A DNA stretch of 64,000 bases from Coccinella septempunctata (Eukaryota > Arthropoda > Insecta > Coleoptera > Coccinellidae). Shown piece by piece: positions 32,791 to 44,877 of the stretch (position 1 is the first letter of the stretch; every line of letters begins with the position of its first letter). The notes under the pieces are model-generated. The model did not search any database. It saw only the letters and a program-made list of their open reading frames with translations, and was not told the DNA's origin. The DNA is taken from contig NC_058198.1 of assembly GCF_907165205.1 (NCBI RefSeq), forward strand, positions 21,823,240-21,887,239. The letters run 5' to 3'. Position numbers and translations under genes: made by a program.

Positions 32791-34447
32791 AGATTTTTTG
32801 GAACAGATCCGAAGCGTGGTAGAGGGTAGAGGTGTTACACGTATTGTTGTTGCGCGTTATCTTCTAGGAATGCCATCTGCATTTGAAGTCATGGAATATT
32901 TGTTTGATTCATCTCAAAGTCGCATGAGAAGAGGAAAAGAAGAATTTATATTCTGGCTAGATCACCACGATCCTTTTGAAAAAAAGATTCGTTTATGTCC
33001 CTTATAACAGGAGTAATTGGTGGCGCCAATATCAATTGTCATATGGCTTTTAGAGAAGGACGCAAAGGAATGGAAACAATGAAAGGAAAAAATTTACCGA
33101 ATATTACTTGTCATCGAAATTTAAAGTAAATAATTTAAGAGATTGCCAAATAAAATGAGCGTTCCCGGGAATTCTTCAGACGTAGATCCATCTGCGTTGT
33201 TACAGAGAATAGCAGTTCTTTATAACAAGGATGAATCGAATAAGAATATCTTTCGAATTGTCGCCATAACCGCTGTCGCTCTGCGATGAACTCGAATTGA
33301 TGAGAAAGTCCGTTAAGTCCGAGCTCTATAAATTATTTTCGACACATCCTCAATCGCAATCACTCCTAGCTATAATATTGTTAATATAGGTATGAATTTA
33401 TAAGCCTACTGAGCAAGTATTTGCAGAATCATAAAATCGAAGTAAATGTAGCAAAAGAAGATGCTGACGTAGACATAGTAATGAAAGGTATTACATTGAA
33501 AGAATGCATATCGGAACCGGTTGCTGTAGTTGGCAATGACGTAGGTCTTTTCATTCTACATTCTAATTGCTTCAGCACCAGATCACATCAATATGTTTCT
33601 CTATAAAATTGTTCTAGTATCTAAGGGTAATACTTTGTATTCAAAATGTCAGCATCTTGAATTCAAAGCTTTCATTCTGTTTGCACACGCATTTGCCGGA
33701 TATGATTTACCTAGTGCCATGTACAATGACGAAAAAAAAAAGATAATTGTTTTACTACAGAGGAATCCTGATCTGCAAGAATAGGTGCAGATTTTCTAGG
33801 AGGAAAATAAAAATATTACTGAGCTTCATGCTATTGCAGAAAAATTAATGAGGTATCTCTACAATACGAGTGAAGAAAATTTAAATATCAACCAACTGAG
33901 ATATAAAATATTAACAACGCCAGTCTTAGGAACCAGAAGGTTTCACCCCCTCAATGCCTCCACCAACGGAGTCAGCATTGATGAAACATACTAGCCGAGT
34001 TTATTATCAGATTCAAATTTGGCTAGGACGAACGACTTTGAAACCGGGAGATTGGGGATGGCATAGATCTAATTTCATGCTGCTTCCAAAAATGATGAGC
34101 GAGGCAATAGCGCCACAGGAATTGTTGAATAACGTAAATCTCTATTCCATTCACACTTCCACTTTTTTTTTTCAGATCTTTTCGGAAATTGTTTCTCAGA
34201 GTGCTTACAATAGACTTATTATTCCAGGTATTTTGCAGTTGTAATGGAAAATGCGATACTTCTCTCTGCAGTTGCAGAAAAGCAGGACTGCAAACTATGT
34301 AACGCTAAAAGTTGTGAAAAATTTACAAACTTAATACACAGACCAGAAATAAACTCGGAGGTAGATGAGGACGACGGTAATGAAGATGATCTTGAATCAG
34401 ATAATACAACAGGAGAAGAAGATTGGTGGATTAACGTTAATAATTAA
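32790..34447 (+). pseudogene. Decayed PIN/FEN-like repeated insect gene
   Basis: Pieces in several frames follow the order of a repetitive insect gene family. About 33430-33560: VNVAKEDADVDIV then VAVVGNDVGLFIL, resembling a nuclease-like ADTL...VVVGEDTDLLVLL pair. About 33660-33730: FILFAHAFAGYDLPSAMY, usually HAFSGCDTTSA. About 33950-34120: PPTESALMKHTSRVYYQIQI then LGRTT..DWGW and APQELL. A Cys-containing acidic tail (CKLCNAKSCEKF, then EDDGNEDDLESD) follows to 34447. Frameshifts between blocks and the loss of several Asp/Cys residues show it is dead. Names come from remembered motifs. Confidence 0.45.
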
Positions 34448-34449
34448 CA

Positions 34450-35110
34450 AATTATGTATTACTGAGTTTTTCTTTCAGGTTATTCGTTGTATGAATTTCC
34501 ATTGAATGTTTTGTGTTGATCACTATAAAATAAAAAATTTATTTTTCTCAACTGGTATTTTGAAATTAAAAAATAAGATGTTGCTTGTTGAGGAGGCCAC
34601 TAATATTCTACAAAAATTTTATTTACGCATATTAGTTCTACCACCTATTATACTTTCAACCAGCCCTCGATGATATAGACAATTTACGAAGTCTATTCAT
34701 TCAAATCCAGTTGAATCATGAACATCTTGTTTCCCCGCTAAGCACCCGTCCATGCAAAAAATTCGAGGGTTGAAAGCGTAGGTATAGCGAAACAACACAC
34801 AACTCTGGCCAAATAAGCTGCGCCCCAAACTACACTTTCTGTTATCTTCTTGTGCACGAAATTAAAAATTCTATTATCTCTCTCCACTACGGATATACGT
34901 TGCTAATCAGTCGATATGAACACTTAGAGGATGAGAAAAGACTTGATTCTTACTAGAATATTTCACTCCATCACTTCTTTTCACTTTTTTGATAAATCTC
35001 CTCATTTTAGAAAATTTCGAGAAAAACGTAACTTTCCAAACATTTTCTCGAATTTTTCTTGATAATTCTGGCACCAGCATTTTTGACAATTACCGTTACA
35101 ATCATTATAT
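34450..35110. other. No recognised feature
   Basis: No supported coding or repeat structure. Confidence 0.4.
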
Positions 35111-35135
35111 CAAAAATGCAACTTTGTGATTTCCG

Positions 35136-35746
35136 GTGATTTCAGACCTCTCTGTACCTGCTGATATGATTTCTATTCGAAGAGAATGCCAGAAAGTGGA
35201 AAAATGGATGCTTTGTTCACAAGATGAACAAGTGAAACCACCTTCGTGTTTGAGTGCATTTTTAAAGACCAATACAAAAGCTCTACCCAATGGACAATAT
35301 TTATCTCTGTTCAATGATTTTTTGAGAGAAAACTGTTCAGGTCATTTAATATATCAACATGAACCAAAGAAAATTATCTTGATAGAAAGTGATTATATAA
35401 TATCAAATGGTTTCAAAACTTTTCAATTCTCCAAAACTGATCATTTGTATCGTGAATTTCAACTTGATAATTTGAATATTTCAGAGATTCGAGATTTAAC
35501 TATAGACCCTTTAAATGTAACACATTTTTCAGACTTAAAATTGTACGAATGGAATTTGCATCCCAACCAAATTTCAACACTGTCTATTTTATTTTTCCGA
35601 TGATATGTTTAATCATGATTGTTTTCATAATGTATAAATTTTTCCTAACATTGTGGATACACAGAGTTAAAACATTCAGATTGAACTCAGTTCAACAAAA
35701 GAGGGAGATAATATGCAGAGACAAAGTTTGTCTCTGTAATATGTAA
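35136..35746 (+). pseudogene. Env-like glycoprotein C-terminal remnant
   Basis: An open stretch at 35136-35603 (Cys-containing, with NVT and NIS sequons, ending YEWNLHPNQIST) is followed in another frame by a membrane span (FIFPMICLIMIVFIMYKFFL, about 35590-35650) and a short basic tail to 35744-35746. The ectodomain, then anchor, then short tail layout resembles the end of an LTR-element Env. The frame change breaks it. The adjacent sequence from about 35742 (TGTAAGCC, TATTTAAGG at 35813, AATAAA at 35880) may be part of an old LTR, but no partner was found. Confidence 0.4.
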
Positions 35747-36166
35747 GCCGATCCGGCACATTCCGTAAAGAAAGTAGCACTGACCGCCAACTGCTGATCA
35801 GGCATAATTAGTCTATTTAAGGATGTAAGGATATGATAGAGTCAGAGTTAGTAGATAAGATTCATTGTTAAATTTTTTGAATAAATCGCTCGACGAAAGT
35901 TCTTCCTGCTTTTTTCAAAAACGTGTTTTCGTTTCGAGTTGGTTCGAAAATGTGGAAATTTTACTTAGTAGTAAATTTATCAATGAACTCACTGAAAAGA
36001 GTCTCCAAACATTATCCATCAGTGACACCATATCAAATTTTCAATGCGAGATTTTCGAGGAGAAATTTCACGATAACGTTCCGAATACAGATGATTTTAT
36101 CAAAAAACTTCATGATGAGATGAAAAGAAAAATCGAACATCCACTTGGAACGAATAAAAAAAAGGC

Positions 36167-36686
36167 AGGCTAAGGGCAGGTTGTTTGGACCAAAATAAGG
36201 CGATAGGACCAAATATACCTCAATAAAATATTGCTGTGGAAAAAATAGAGGGCGTTAAAGTTGAATTTTTTATAAGGGGACAGAATAATATTTTCTTCGA
36301 AGTTCGAAAGTTCTTCATTAAAATAATTAGAAAAGGCATAGAAGTCGGAGGACGCCACGTAGAACATTTAATTAAAGTTTATTCTTTTTATGTTACATTG
36401 TTTTTAATTATGCTTTATCGTCTTACATGAATGAATAAAATAAATGAATCGTTACTTCAAATCGCCTTTCGATGCTCTGAACTGTTTCAATTGTGTTTTT
36501 CCTAAAAACGGATGAAAAAATATACAATGAAATTATTTGCAAAAAACGAAAGAAAAATTCAACTTTAACGCCCTGTATCTTTTTCCACAGCAATATTTTT
36601 ATTGAGGTATATTTGGTCCTATCGTCATATTTTGGTCCAAACAATCTGCCCTTAGCCTATGTCCCCAATAGTTATGAATCACCCTG
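36167..36686. repeat. Mariner-type MITE, left terminus truncated
   Basis: Inverted arms 36167-36272 and 36553-36658 (AGGCTAAGGGCAG..TTGTTTGGACC). The right side continues through CATAACT-type sequence to CACCCTG, followed by TA at 36687, the expected TA-flanked terminus. The matching outer left end is missing. Confidence 0.65.
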
Positions 36687-36689
36687 TAT

Positions 36690-38330
36690 ATATTTATAGC
36701 TAATTTCATTTTTCTTTCTGGATAAGTACTCGTGTGTACTGTTAAATTTATGAACATCCTGCAGGAATAATGAGTTTATTTAATCGCAAACTACGATTTT
36801 ATACATTGATATTTCGAGTTATGAACTGGCCCTATGCAACGTTCGAAATATCAAGCCCATCTTAGTTCTCTTTTCATATGCGTTATTGGCTCCCAGCTAT
36901 ATGAGCTAACAATTACGTTCAGTTTCAGCTTACTTTAGTGTCATTTTGGTTTTAGTTAAAGGGAGCTTTTAAATTAAAATTTGATTATGATACTGGCCGT
37001 TAATCATGAAGGGTTCATGATTATTAATATCTCGATAATGAAACCTTTTGAGTATAGGGAACTCTGAAAAGACACAATTTGTTTTGTCATCACGAATTGA
37101 ACCGCGTTTCTAAAAAGTATCCTTGAAAAAACACCATTATAAAACCCTAAAACTAACCTTCACTGATGGAAGTGAGCGATATAATAAGGAAACACTATTT
37201 GCAGGTCATTTTACGAAGCAATATTCTTTAATTCAACTACACATATGTATTATTGGCAACGTTGCATAATTTGCAACGTTTAACAGCCTACTTTTCGTTG
37301 TCATTTTCATAATCTAGGACCCAAAATTGGCGAACAAGTTTTTTTTTCACATACCATGTGGCCATGAAATTGGTTTTATAATGAAATTATTATGAATACC
37401 AATAAATTCGACATTCTGGTTTTAAGTATTTGGTCTAATGATTAGGACTAAAATTTGATAAAAAAATTACGCTCTATCTGAAATAAGAAATTTTTTCAAT
37501 CAAAATACGAATCAAAACTCGGGATATTTTTGTGAATAGAATATAGAATTTCTTCGTCCAAGTTTCAGATTTTCTGTAGGAGTAGGAGTGGACTGTATTC
37601 CATTCAATTCAAAACGGTGACCCAACAGAGAATGAAAGGATAAGATAAGTGTCCCCAAAATAGCAAAAGAGAGTTATTCTTACCTTGACCAACAACTTAG
37701 ATGAATCTTGATGAGTGATCGAGCTCGACAAACGAACATGGAAATGGAGGATCCTTTCCGCCAGGGTTGCTGATGGAACACACTTATCCTAGTGAACTTT
37801 TATAAGCCACCCCACTGATAACGAGAATTTAATTCGACACTTTGTATGAAATTCAATTTTAGTTTTAAACTGGAACATTTTGGAACAAACACGATTTCCT
37901 CGTTGAAATCGAATGAAAAAGAATCGAGAAATTTCTAATATTCAAAACTCGATGAGAGCACTTAGAATAATTCTGATTTCGGAAGCAGATGTGGTTTCGC
38001 ATGAATCTAATCTAATAATGTCGAAAATGCAAATATGTGACATATTTTTATTTTCGGGGGAAACGAAGGCAAAGAGACAAAATCGACACAGCTGACAGAG
38101 AATGTGTTGAAAGAAGACGAAGAACATCAGGAGTTCTTCCGTGTGGAAATGTATACGTCTGAATGAAAAAACAGAAGCAATGAATTGATTTGTTGATTTA
38201 ACTGAAACGCGTTTACCTTGCGTGAACATGTTCTGATTGTGAATTTCTTTATTACAACAAAATTTTGTCTGTTTCGATAACTCGATATCATATAAATATG
38301 GACAAGTATTTTTTGTGATAATGTTATAGA
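36690..38330. other. No recognised gene
   Basis: AT-rich. A 144-codon minus-strand open stretch (37942-38376) partly overlaps the MITE that follows and has no recognisable similarity. Confidence 0.4.
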
Positions 38331-38335
38331 TATTT

Positions 38336-38581
38336 GAGCCGGTCAGAGGAAAAGTGGTATAAGTCACAAATTCCAATTTTTGAGTTATACCGATATTTGG
38401 GTACCAAAGGTTGCATATTATTCTTCTTATGAGTGGTATGAGTCAAATCGTCGTTTTGACAGAGTTATGTTTTTCCTCTTAACAAAATTTTCCATACCTA
38501 TCAATGCCTTTGGTACCCAAATATCGGTATAACTCAAAAATCGGAATTTGTGACTTATACCACTTTTCCTCTGACCGGCTC
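38336..38581. repeat. MITE with ~75-bp TIRs
   Basis: Starts GAGCCGGTCAGAGGAAAAGT and ends with its complement. Arms 38336-38411 and about 38507-38581 are nearly perfect inverted repeats. ATTT flanks both sides (38332-38335, 38582-38585) and may be the target duplication. No coding. Confidence 0.75.
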
Positions 38582-38659
38582 ATTTTGGACTAGAAATATT
38601 ATGATAACATCTCAGTTTCATGACATACCAACTCTAATTATACAGGGTCCTGCGATAGT

Positions 38660-39715
38660 GCGTTAGGCTTCCATAGCTGCCAAACCAGACGTTTTAGAAA
38701 TTGATTATATCCAATGCGCCGGTCGATCTTTTCACGTGTATATTACATCTTGGAGCAAATTGAAATACTAATGAGAAATAAAGGAGAATTGATATTACAT
38801 TTGGATTCGACAGGTAATGTAATCCGAAGACAGAAGTTTGTGAAAAAAACGTAATTTTAATTACGCTGGTGTTACAGTAACCTCCCTCAATAACAGAGTC
38901 TGTCCGATTTTAGAGATGGTAAGCTGCGATCATGACACACTTTATATTGGTGTATGGTTGGCTTAATTCAAATCGTTAGCTCGTCAAAAAAAGAGAAGAT
39001 AGGAGTGGCCATTATTCAGAAGGGTGATAACAGATTTCAGATTCGTTCTCATAAATAAATGATTTTTTGAATTTTTGGAATAGCATGACGATGACAGATT
39101 ACCTCAATGTTACATATTAATACGCTCGAACACACGATGCTCTATGATAATAATACTCTAGTGAATCTCTGTTGCAGGCATTTCATTGAAATGGTCACTA
39201 AAGATATTGATGAATATGAGAAAAATTACGAAAACGGGAAATTTTTGAGGCAGGTCTTCCCAGTTTGTTAAATTGAGAGCTATCGAAGAGTGGTTTTTCA
39301 ATATGGTATCATTTTATTATCTCGTAAAAATTCCTAGTCAGTAGAGCAAGCAAAGACTCAATTAATTTATATGTTTTGATTAAGATTTGAATCAGATCTG
39401 AGACATATAAAATAATCAGTAGATCGGATGAATATCCTCATTATGAGAAAAGTAAATTTTATCAGCATTTCAAGCACCTTAGTGTTAAACTCACAATGGT
39501 AATTTAAAAAGATTATTCAGGAGAAAAATAACTCATGTACTGAAAAAATACTTCACTTATTTACCATTGTGGACAGGCCTGCTCCTTGGGCAGTAAACGG
39601 TGCAAAGATTTTGTAATGCTTCGGTAGAAAATTGGTTTTCTGTGGTTAAAAAACTTCACATGAATCCTAATGATCTACAGAGATGTAACAGATTTGTGAG
39701 ACTTATTGAAAATGA
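38660..39715 (+). pseudogene. Uncharacterised transposon-like gene, copy A (decayed)
   Basis: Blocks shared in order with copy B (49.9-51.0 kb): RSFHVYIT near 38725, SCDHDTLYIGVWLA near 38920, a WPLF.RVITDF block near 39010, FIEMVTKDIDEYEKN near 39180, and a final module of YFTYLPLWTGLLL (39550) then RFCNASVENWFSVVKK and QRCNRFVRL (39600-39710). Stops and frameshifts lie between them, some perhaps at introns. The repeated D-containing blocks (HxDATG-type, TDFxF) and C-H-rich LCC.HF block are compatible with a DDE transposase, but I cannot name it. The LINE at 39.7 kb follows immediately. Confidence 0.5.
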
Positions 39716-39754
39716 GTGCTCATACTCATACTCATACATACGGAATCGGATAAG

Positions 39755-40800
39755 ATGGCGCCAATGGAAGATGACGGTGAAACGTCAAGCACCAGTAAAA
39801 TTGTGAAAAATAATGATCTTAAGTGCTCATATTGCAGTGGAAAAGTTGTAGAACAAGTAAAGTGTGGAAGGTGTTTCTGTATTTTCCATCCATCCTGTAT
39901 GACACGGGCAGCAAATCAGAAAAATTCAACTTGCAAACATGAAAAGTTGGAACATCAAAAGGAAGACAAGAAACAACAATATGAGTGTGTTGAAGCTCAA
40001 AACCAGGTACTTACAGTAGAAAATGCATATTTAAAACAATTATTGCGAGAAGTTCAAGAGAAAAATAAAATATTGATGGATAACAACCAATTACTGTTAG
40101 AAAAAATCAAATCTCTCGAAGATAAAGAACAAGGTAAAAAAAATACAAACATTTCATCCCAATCTAGTAGATCAAGTGTTCCGGCAGAAATAACAATAAC
40201 AGCAGAAAACTCGGTGAAACAAAATACACCAGCGCAAAATGAACGATATACAAAAGAACTACCGCAGGCCAAGAATAATAGACAGATTGTCAAAAACAAG
40301 TCCGGAACTGTCATCAGTAACCTCAAACCTAACGCAGATCTGAGATTGGAACAAGACAAAAATACCCATGGAGAATTGATGCTGACTCAAAGTGATACAA
40401 TAAATGAGGAGGAATTTAAAATTGTGGATTATAATAAACGCAAACGTACGAAAAAAATCAATGTTGGAACTAGTGTTGCAGACGAGACAGATAGTAATCA
40501 AACGTTTAAATCCATTAAAAGCAACAAAGGACCCAAGAAATTGTGGCTTTTCATCTCAAGGGTAGACAGAATGGTAGAAGAGGAAGAAATATACTGCTAC
40601 ATTGCCAAAAAAATTCAGTGTGAAAGAAATTCTATCTCGGTGAGAGAACTAAAAGAGCAGAAAATGGATCCTATAAAAGTTTTTTAATAGGTGTGCCTTT
40701 TGAATTCCAAGACAGGATATACCAAAATGATTTCTGGCCAATAGGAATTAGATTTGAACGGTTTAATTTCAGACGTGGACAACATTTTTAAGATCAGAAT
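39755..40800 (+). pseudogene. LINE ORF1 protein, frameshifted near its C-terminus
   Basis: Likely start ATGGCGCC at 39755. Residues about 25-65 hold a PHD/RING-like Cys-His cluster (CSYCSGKVVEQVKCGRCFC, then HPSC). Residues about 75-135 form a coiled coil (VLTVENAYLKQLLREVQE, NNQLLLEKIKSLEDKE). A basic Ser/Asn-rich middle and a C-terminal domain follow (KKLWLFISRVDRMVEEEE). The frame ends TAA at 40685-40687, but similarity continues in the -1 frame (GVPFEFQDRIYQ, then FWPIGIRFERF) to about 40790. One base is off in a T-run near 40681. Confidence 0.75.
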
Positions 40801-40862
40801 CAAATCACACAGCAACTATCTTCGTAAAAACAAAACAGCAACAAAAGACTGAAAGTGTTAAT

Positions 40863-43710
40863 GTGAATGTCAAAAAGATTGTGAAGCAAACTGAAGATAA
40901 GTGGGCACAGTTTGGGATATTTCACCAAAATGTGAGATCGATAGGGAACGCAGTTGAACAACTTGAACAAATCATTTCTGAAGACAATGAAATAGACATC
41001 TTATGCTTAACAGAACACTGGAAATCTGAGGAAGAATTGAAATGGCATGCCATAGAGGGTTTTCAATTGCAGGCCAAGTTTTGCAGACTTCAAGGTGAAC
41101 ATGGAGGTGTGGCAATATATGTGAGGGAGAATTTGAATGCAATTGAGAGAAAGGACATTGGGAAAATCTCGAGAAAAGGATTATTTGAATGTGCGGCAAT
41201 TCAGTTTACCAAGAATAAAAAAAATTTGGATATGTATTGCAATATATAATAATGGACATACAGAACATATGATAAGAGAGTTAACACCAGTCTTGGACAA
41301 GTTAACAACTGAAGACAACCAAATAATTATAACAGGTGATTTCAATATAGATATGCTCAGTGATACAAGAAAAAAAGGTGAGTGGCAGGCATTTTTGAAT
41401 TCCTACAATATCAAACAAACCATTACAGAGCCCACAAGAATAACACCAACATCAAAAACATGTATAGATAATATATTTACTAGAGTTGATTATCCTTTCA
41501 CCACTAAAATACTCAATACTCATATCTCAGATCACTCTGGCCAAAAAATTTTATTTGAATTAAAAACTAAACAAAAATCCACCTACAGACGAATTTATTC
41601 TGAAAACAACTTAAGAAAATTCAAAGCGTTACTGGGTTCCCAAAACTGGTCCAAGGTGTATGAATCAAGTAAGGAAGATGTAGATGAGCAATTTGATAAC
41701 TTTCAGAAGATATACTTAAATAACTTGAATCTGGCTTGTCCATTGCGAAAAATAACACCCAAATCAAGAAAGAAAACAGCTCTTGATCCAAATATAAAAC
41801 GGGTTAAAGAGATATTAGATATTTTGTTGCTAATGAGTAGTAGAGATGCCTGTTTCAGAACCAGGTACAAGGAAGTAAAAAAACAATATGACGAATTACT
41901 AACTAAACAAAAAGTCCACACTTATGAAGAGTTGATAGAATCTTCAGATAATAAGAACAAAGCGGTCTGGACGGTGGTAAAGTCCTTGAAGAATAAAGAA
42001 AGAAATAACATTTTGCCTCAAAATAACAACCTAAAAGATATAGCTGATGAATTCAATAAATTTTTTGTTAACATAGCTCCAAACCTCACACAGAAAATAC
42101 AGTTGACCTCAGAAAAAGAAAAGGAAGATGAAGTTGAAGAGCCTTTCAATATACAACCGATAACACAAGACAATCTTAGGGACATTGTCAAAAATATGAA
42201 AAATAAACATAGTAGTGGAATAGATGAGGTATCGAATAGTACTATAAAGAAGACAATTGAGGAAATTATAGAACCCCTATGTTACATAATTAATAATTCG
42301 CTTCAAAAAGGAAAATTCCCAAATAGTTTGAAGATTGCTATTGTAAAACCTGTACATAAAAAGGGCAGTGCAGAAGAATATGAAAATTACAGGCCAATTA
42401 GCATATTACCATCATGTGCAAAAATCTTCGAAACAGCTTTCTGTAATCAAATAATGGAATATCTCATACACAGATCTATAATTAGCAACAATCAGCATGG
42501 ATATCTCAAGGGCAGATCGATTAAGACTGCGGTTTACTGTTTCATAAAAAAGATCACTGATGCATTTGAAGATAGAAATCTAGCACTAGGATTATTTTTA
42601 GATCTATCTAAAGCATATGATTGTTTGAATTACAGAATACTGACAAAAAAGTTGAAAAGATATGGAATTGGAGAAATAGCCTTGAAATGGATTGAATCAT
42701 ATTTTGAGGATAGAAAACAAATTGTGGAACTGACACAAGATGAAACAACAGTGAGGTCTGAAGTGCAAGGAATCAAATTGGGGATACCACAGGGCAGTAT
42801 AGCAGGCCCCTTGTTCTTTATTGCATACATCAATGATTTTGGAATAGACATACAATTGAAAAATAACAAAGCCTCTTTATCGATGATAAATTATGCAGAT
42901 GATAACAGCATGCTTATGGTAGAGCCATTATGGCCGAATCTGAAACAGACTGTAGAGAATATTATGCAAGATGCTGAACAATGGCTACAGGAAAATAACT
43001 TGATACTGAACAGAAAGAAAACTACTCTAATTTCTTTCCACCCACCCAATTCCGGAGTAGAAAATCCAAGTAGTGTCACTATCAATAATGAAAAATATCT
43101 TGTTGCACAATCTACAAAATTCTTGGGTCTGCAGATTGACGAGAAACTGAACTGGGGAGACCATGTAGCCTACTTAGGAGAAAAACTGGGACCGTCTATT
43201 TATGCTCTCAGAATAGTGGCCAGGTATCTGAAACATCAAACTGTAAAAACAGTGTACCATGCTACAATTGAATCCAAACTTAGATTTGGTTTAATGTTCT
43301 ATGGATCTGGAAACATCTCAACCTTGTTCATCTTACAGAAAGAAGCATTAAGAATACTATGTGGTTTAAAGTATAATGAATCATGTAGGGGACATTTTAA
43401 GAAAAATGGAATTCTCACCATATATGCATTATATATACAGGAATGCTCGCTCTTCTTCCACAAAAATCAGGAGCTCTATCAACAACATAAAAATATGAAA
43501 AGTAGATACCAGACAAGGACAATGGCATACAACCTCCCAAAATGTAATTTGAGTACCACACAGAGACAGGTTGAATATCGAACTTTAAAAATGTTCAATG
43601 CTCTTCCACCAGAAATGCAGAAAACAAGAGATCATAAAATATTCAAAAAACAATTGTATAGTCTATTATTGAATAGAGAGCCTTATACCCTGGGAGGTTT
43701 TGTAGGGTAG
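40863..43710 (+). pseudogene. LINE ORF2: APE endonuclease and reverse transcriptase, one frameshift
   Basis: Endonuclease: FGIFHQNVRSIGNAVEQLEQ, LCLTEHW, GGVAIYVR (40900-41130). The frame shifts between about 41215 and 41255 and continues with ITGDFNIDML and ISDHSGQ. RT (about 42200-42950): HSSGIDEVSNS, NYRPISILPSCAKIFE, LFLDLSKAYDCLN, GIPQGSIAGPLFF and catalytic NYADDNSMLM (42886). It ends after the C-terminal block with TAG at 43708-43710. Length and domain order are normal for CR1/Jockey-type elements. Confidence 0.9.
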
Positions 43711-43786
43711 ACTCTCAACTTTTGTGACACTATTTCGTTTCGTTTTTTTCCTGTATGTAGGTTGGGAATGATTTGAAATAAAGATC

Positions 43787-43819
<33 letters not shown>

Positions 43820-43824
43820 ATTGA

Positions 43825-44154
43825 GATGAACTTTGCGATAACGAAGCAGAGCTGTACGTCAAGAACAAAAAAGGGACATCGGTTAACGATGAATCCATGG
43901 AATTAGAGCAAGAGGGTAAAAAGAGAAAGATGACCCAGATTAATTTCAACCTAACTTATTTAAATGAATTATCCCAAAAAATCGATCTGAATTCCGACAA
44001 ATTAATAAAATACACATACAGTACACTTGAAGAAACGTGTAAAAATTTTCTATTGAGTTTGAGGATGACATCTGAGGAACTTCAACAATTTGAAGAAAAA
44101 CAAGAAAACAGAGACCAAGTACACGTTGGTTGGAAGAAAGTAAAAAACGATTGA
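43825..44154 (+). CDS. Unrecognised ~110-codon open frame (possible exon)
   Basis: Open from just after a TGA at about 43822 through ELYVKNKKGTS, MELEQEGKKRKMTQ and a Leu-rich helical part to TGA at 44152-44154. It lies right after the LINE tail. It may be the continuation of whatever that LINE interrupted, or a transposon remnant. No domain recognised; an in-frame ATG is at 43897. Confidence 0.3.
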   Translation, partial: DELCDNEAELYVKNKKGTSVNDESMELEQEGKKRKMTQINFNLTYLNELSQKIDLNSDKLIKYTYSTLEETCKNFLLSLRMTSEELQQFEEKQENRDQVHVGWKKVKND

Positions 44155-44875
44155 CTTCCTCAAGTTTGCAAATCGACGGAAAAAAGTAGAAGTTATTGAA
44201 AGAAGAAAATACTCTATTCGGATTTATCCTTAATTGTGCCAATAAAACACATAAATATGAAAAAAACTTTTTCGAAAAATCTGAAATGAAAAATTCCTTT
44301 TACAACGTTCGTTAAAGTGGCTAAACAATAGCGTAATCCAGCCCTTATACTTATCATGCTCACTAGAAGGACTCGTAAACAGCGATGGAATACTCGAAAT
44401 CAAATGTTTCTACAGCATAAGATACCAAAATCCACGAAGAACCGAATATTTAATTTCTCTAAAACCATTCTACCGGCGTAAAATACTTAAACTAAAAGGA
44501 TAATATCTTTCAAACTTCGGTTGAATGAGTCTTCATTTATTCACATCTACATGTTTCGGTACAAAACATTTTTAGGATGTGAAACTGCAGTTGGTAAAAA
44601 AGTGTTGAAAAAGGCAGTAGGTTGCTATGTTTCGGCAGCTCAATAACCTGAACTCATGGGCCAATCAAAAATTTACGATTGAATTCGAAAATAAGTGAAG
44701 TAAATGAATGAAAGGAAAGGTTCAAACATTTATTGAAGGAAAACAGATTGAGGGAAGAGGGGAGAAAATTAGGGGATCATTATAGGATCTGTCAAGATTG
44801 AAGAAAGCTACTGGTTGTCAGATATTAGGAAACTACAAGAAAATATATTCGATGACATTTCGGCTGTTATATCAA
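44155..44875. other. No recognised feature
   Basis: AT-rich sequence without supported genes. Confidence 0.4.
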
Positions 44876-44877
44876 TA

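Larger units (their letters stand above)
39716..43816 (+). mobile_element. Near full-length LINE with two ORFs and ATT tail
   Basis: The start is at or near the ACTCAT repeat at about 39716. ORF1 and ORF2 are followed by a 3' UTR and an ATT-repeat tail (about 43790-43816). It inserted at the end of copy A of the transposon-like gene. Both ORFs carry a frameshift, so this copy is inactive. Confidence 0.85.
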
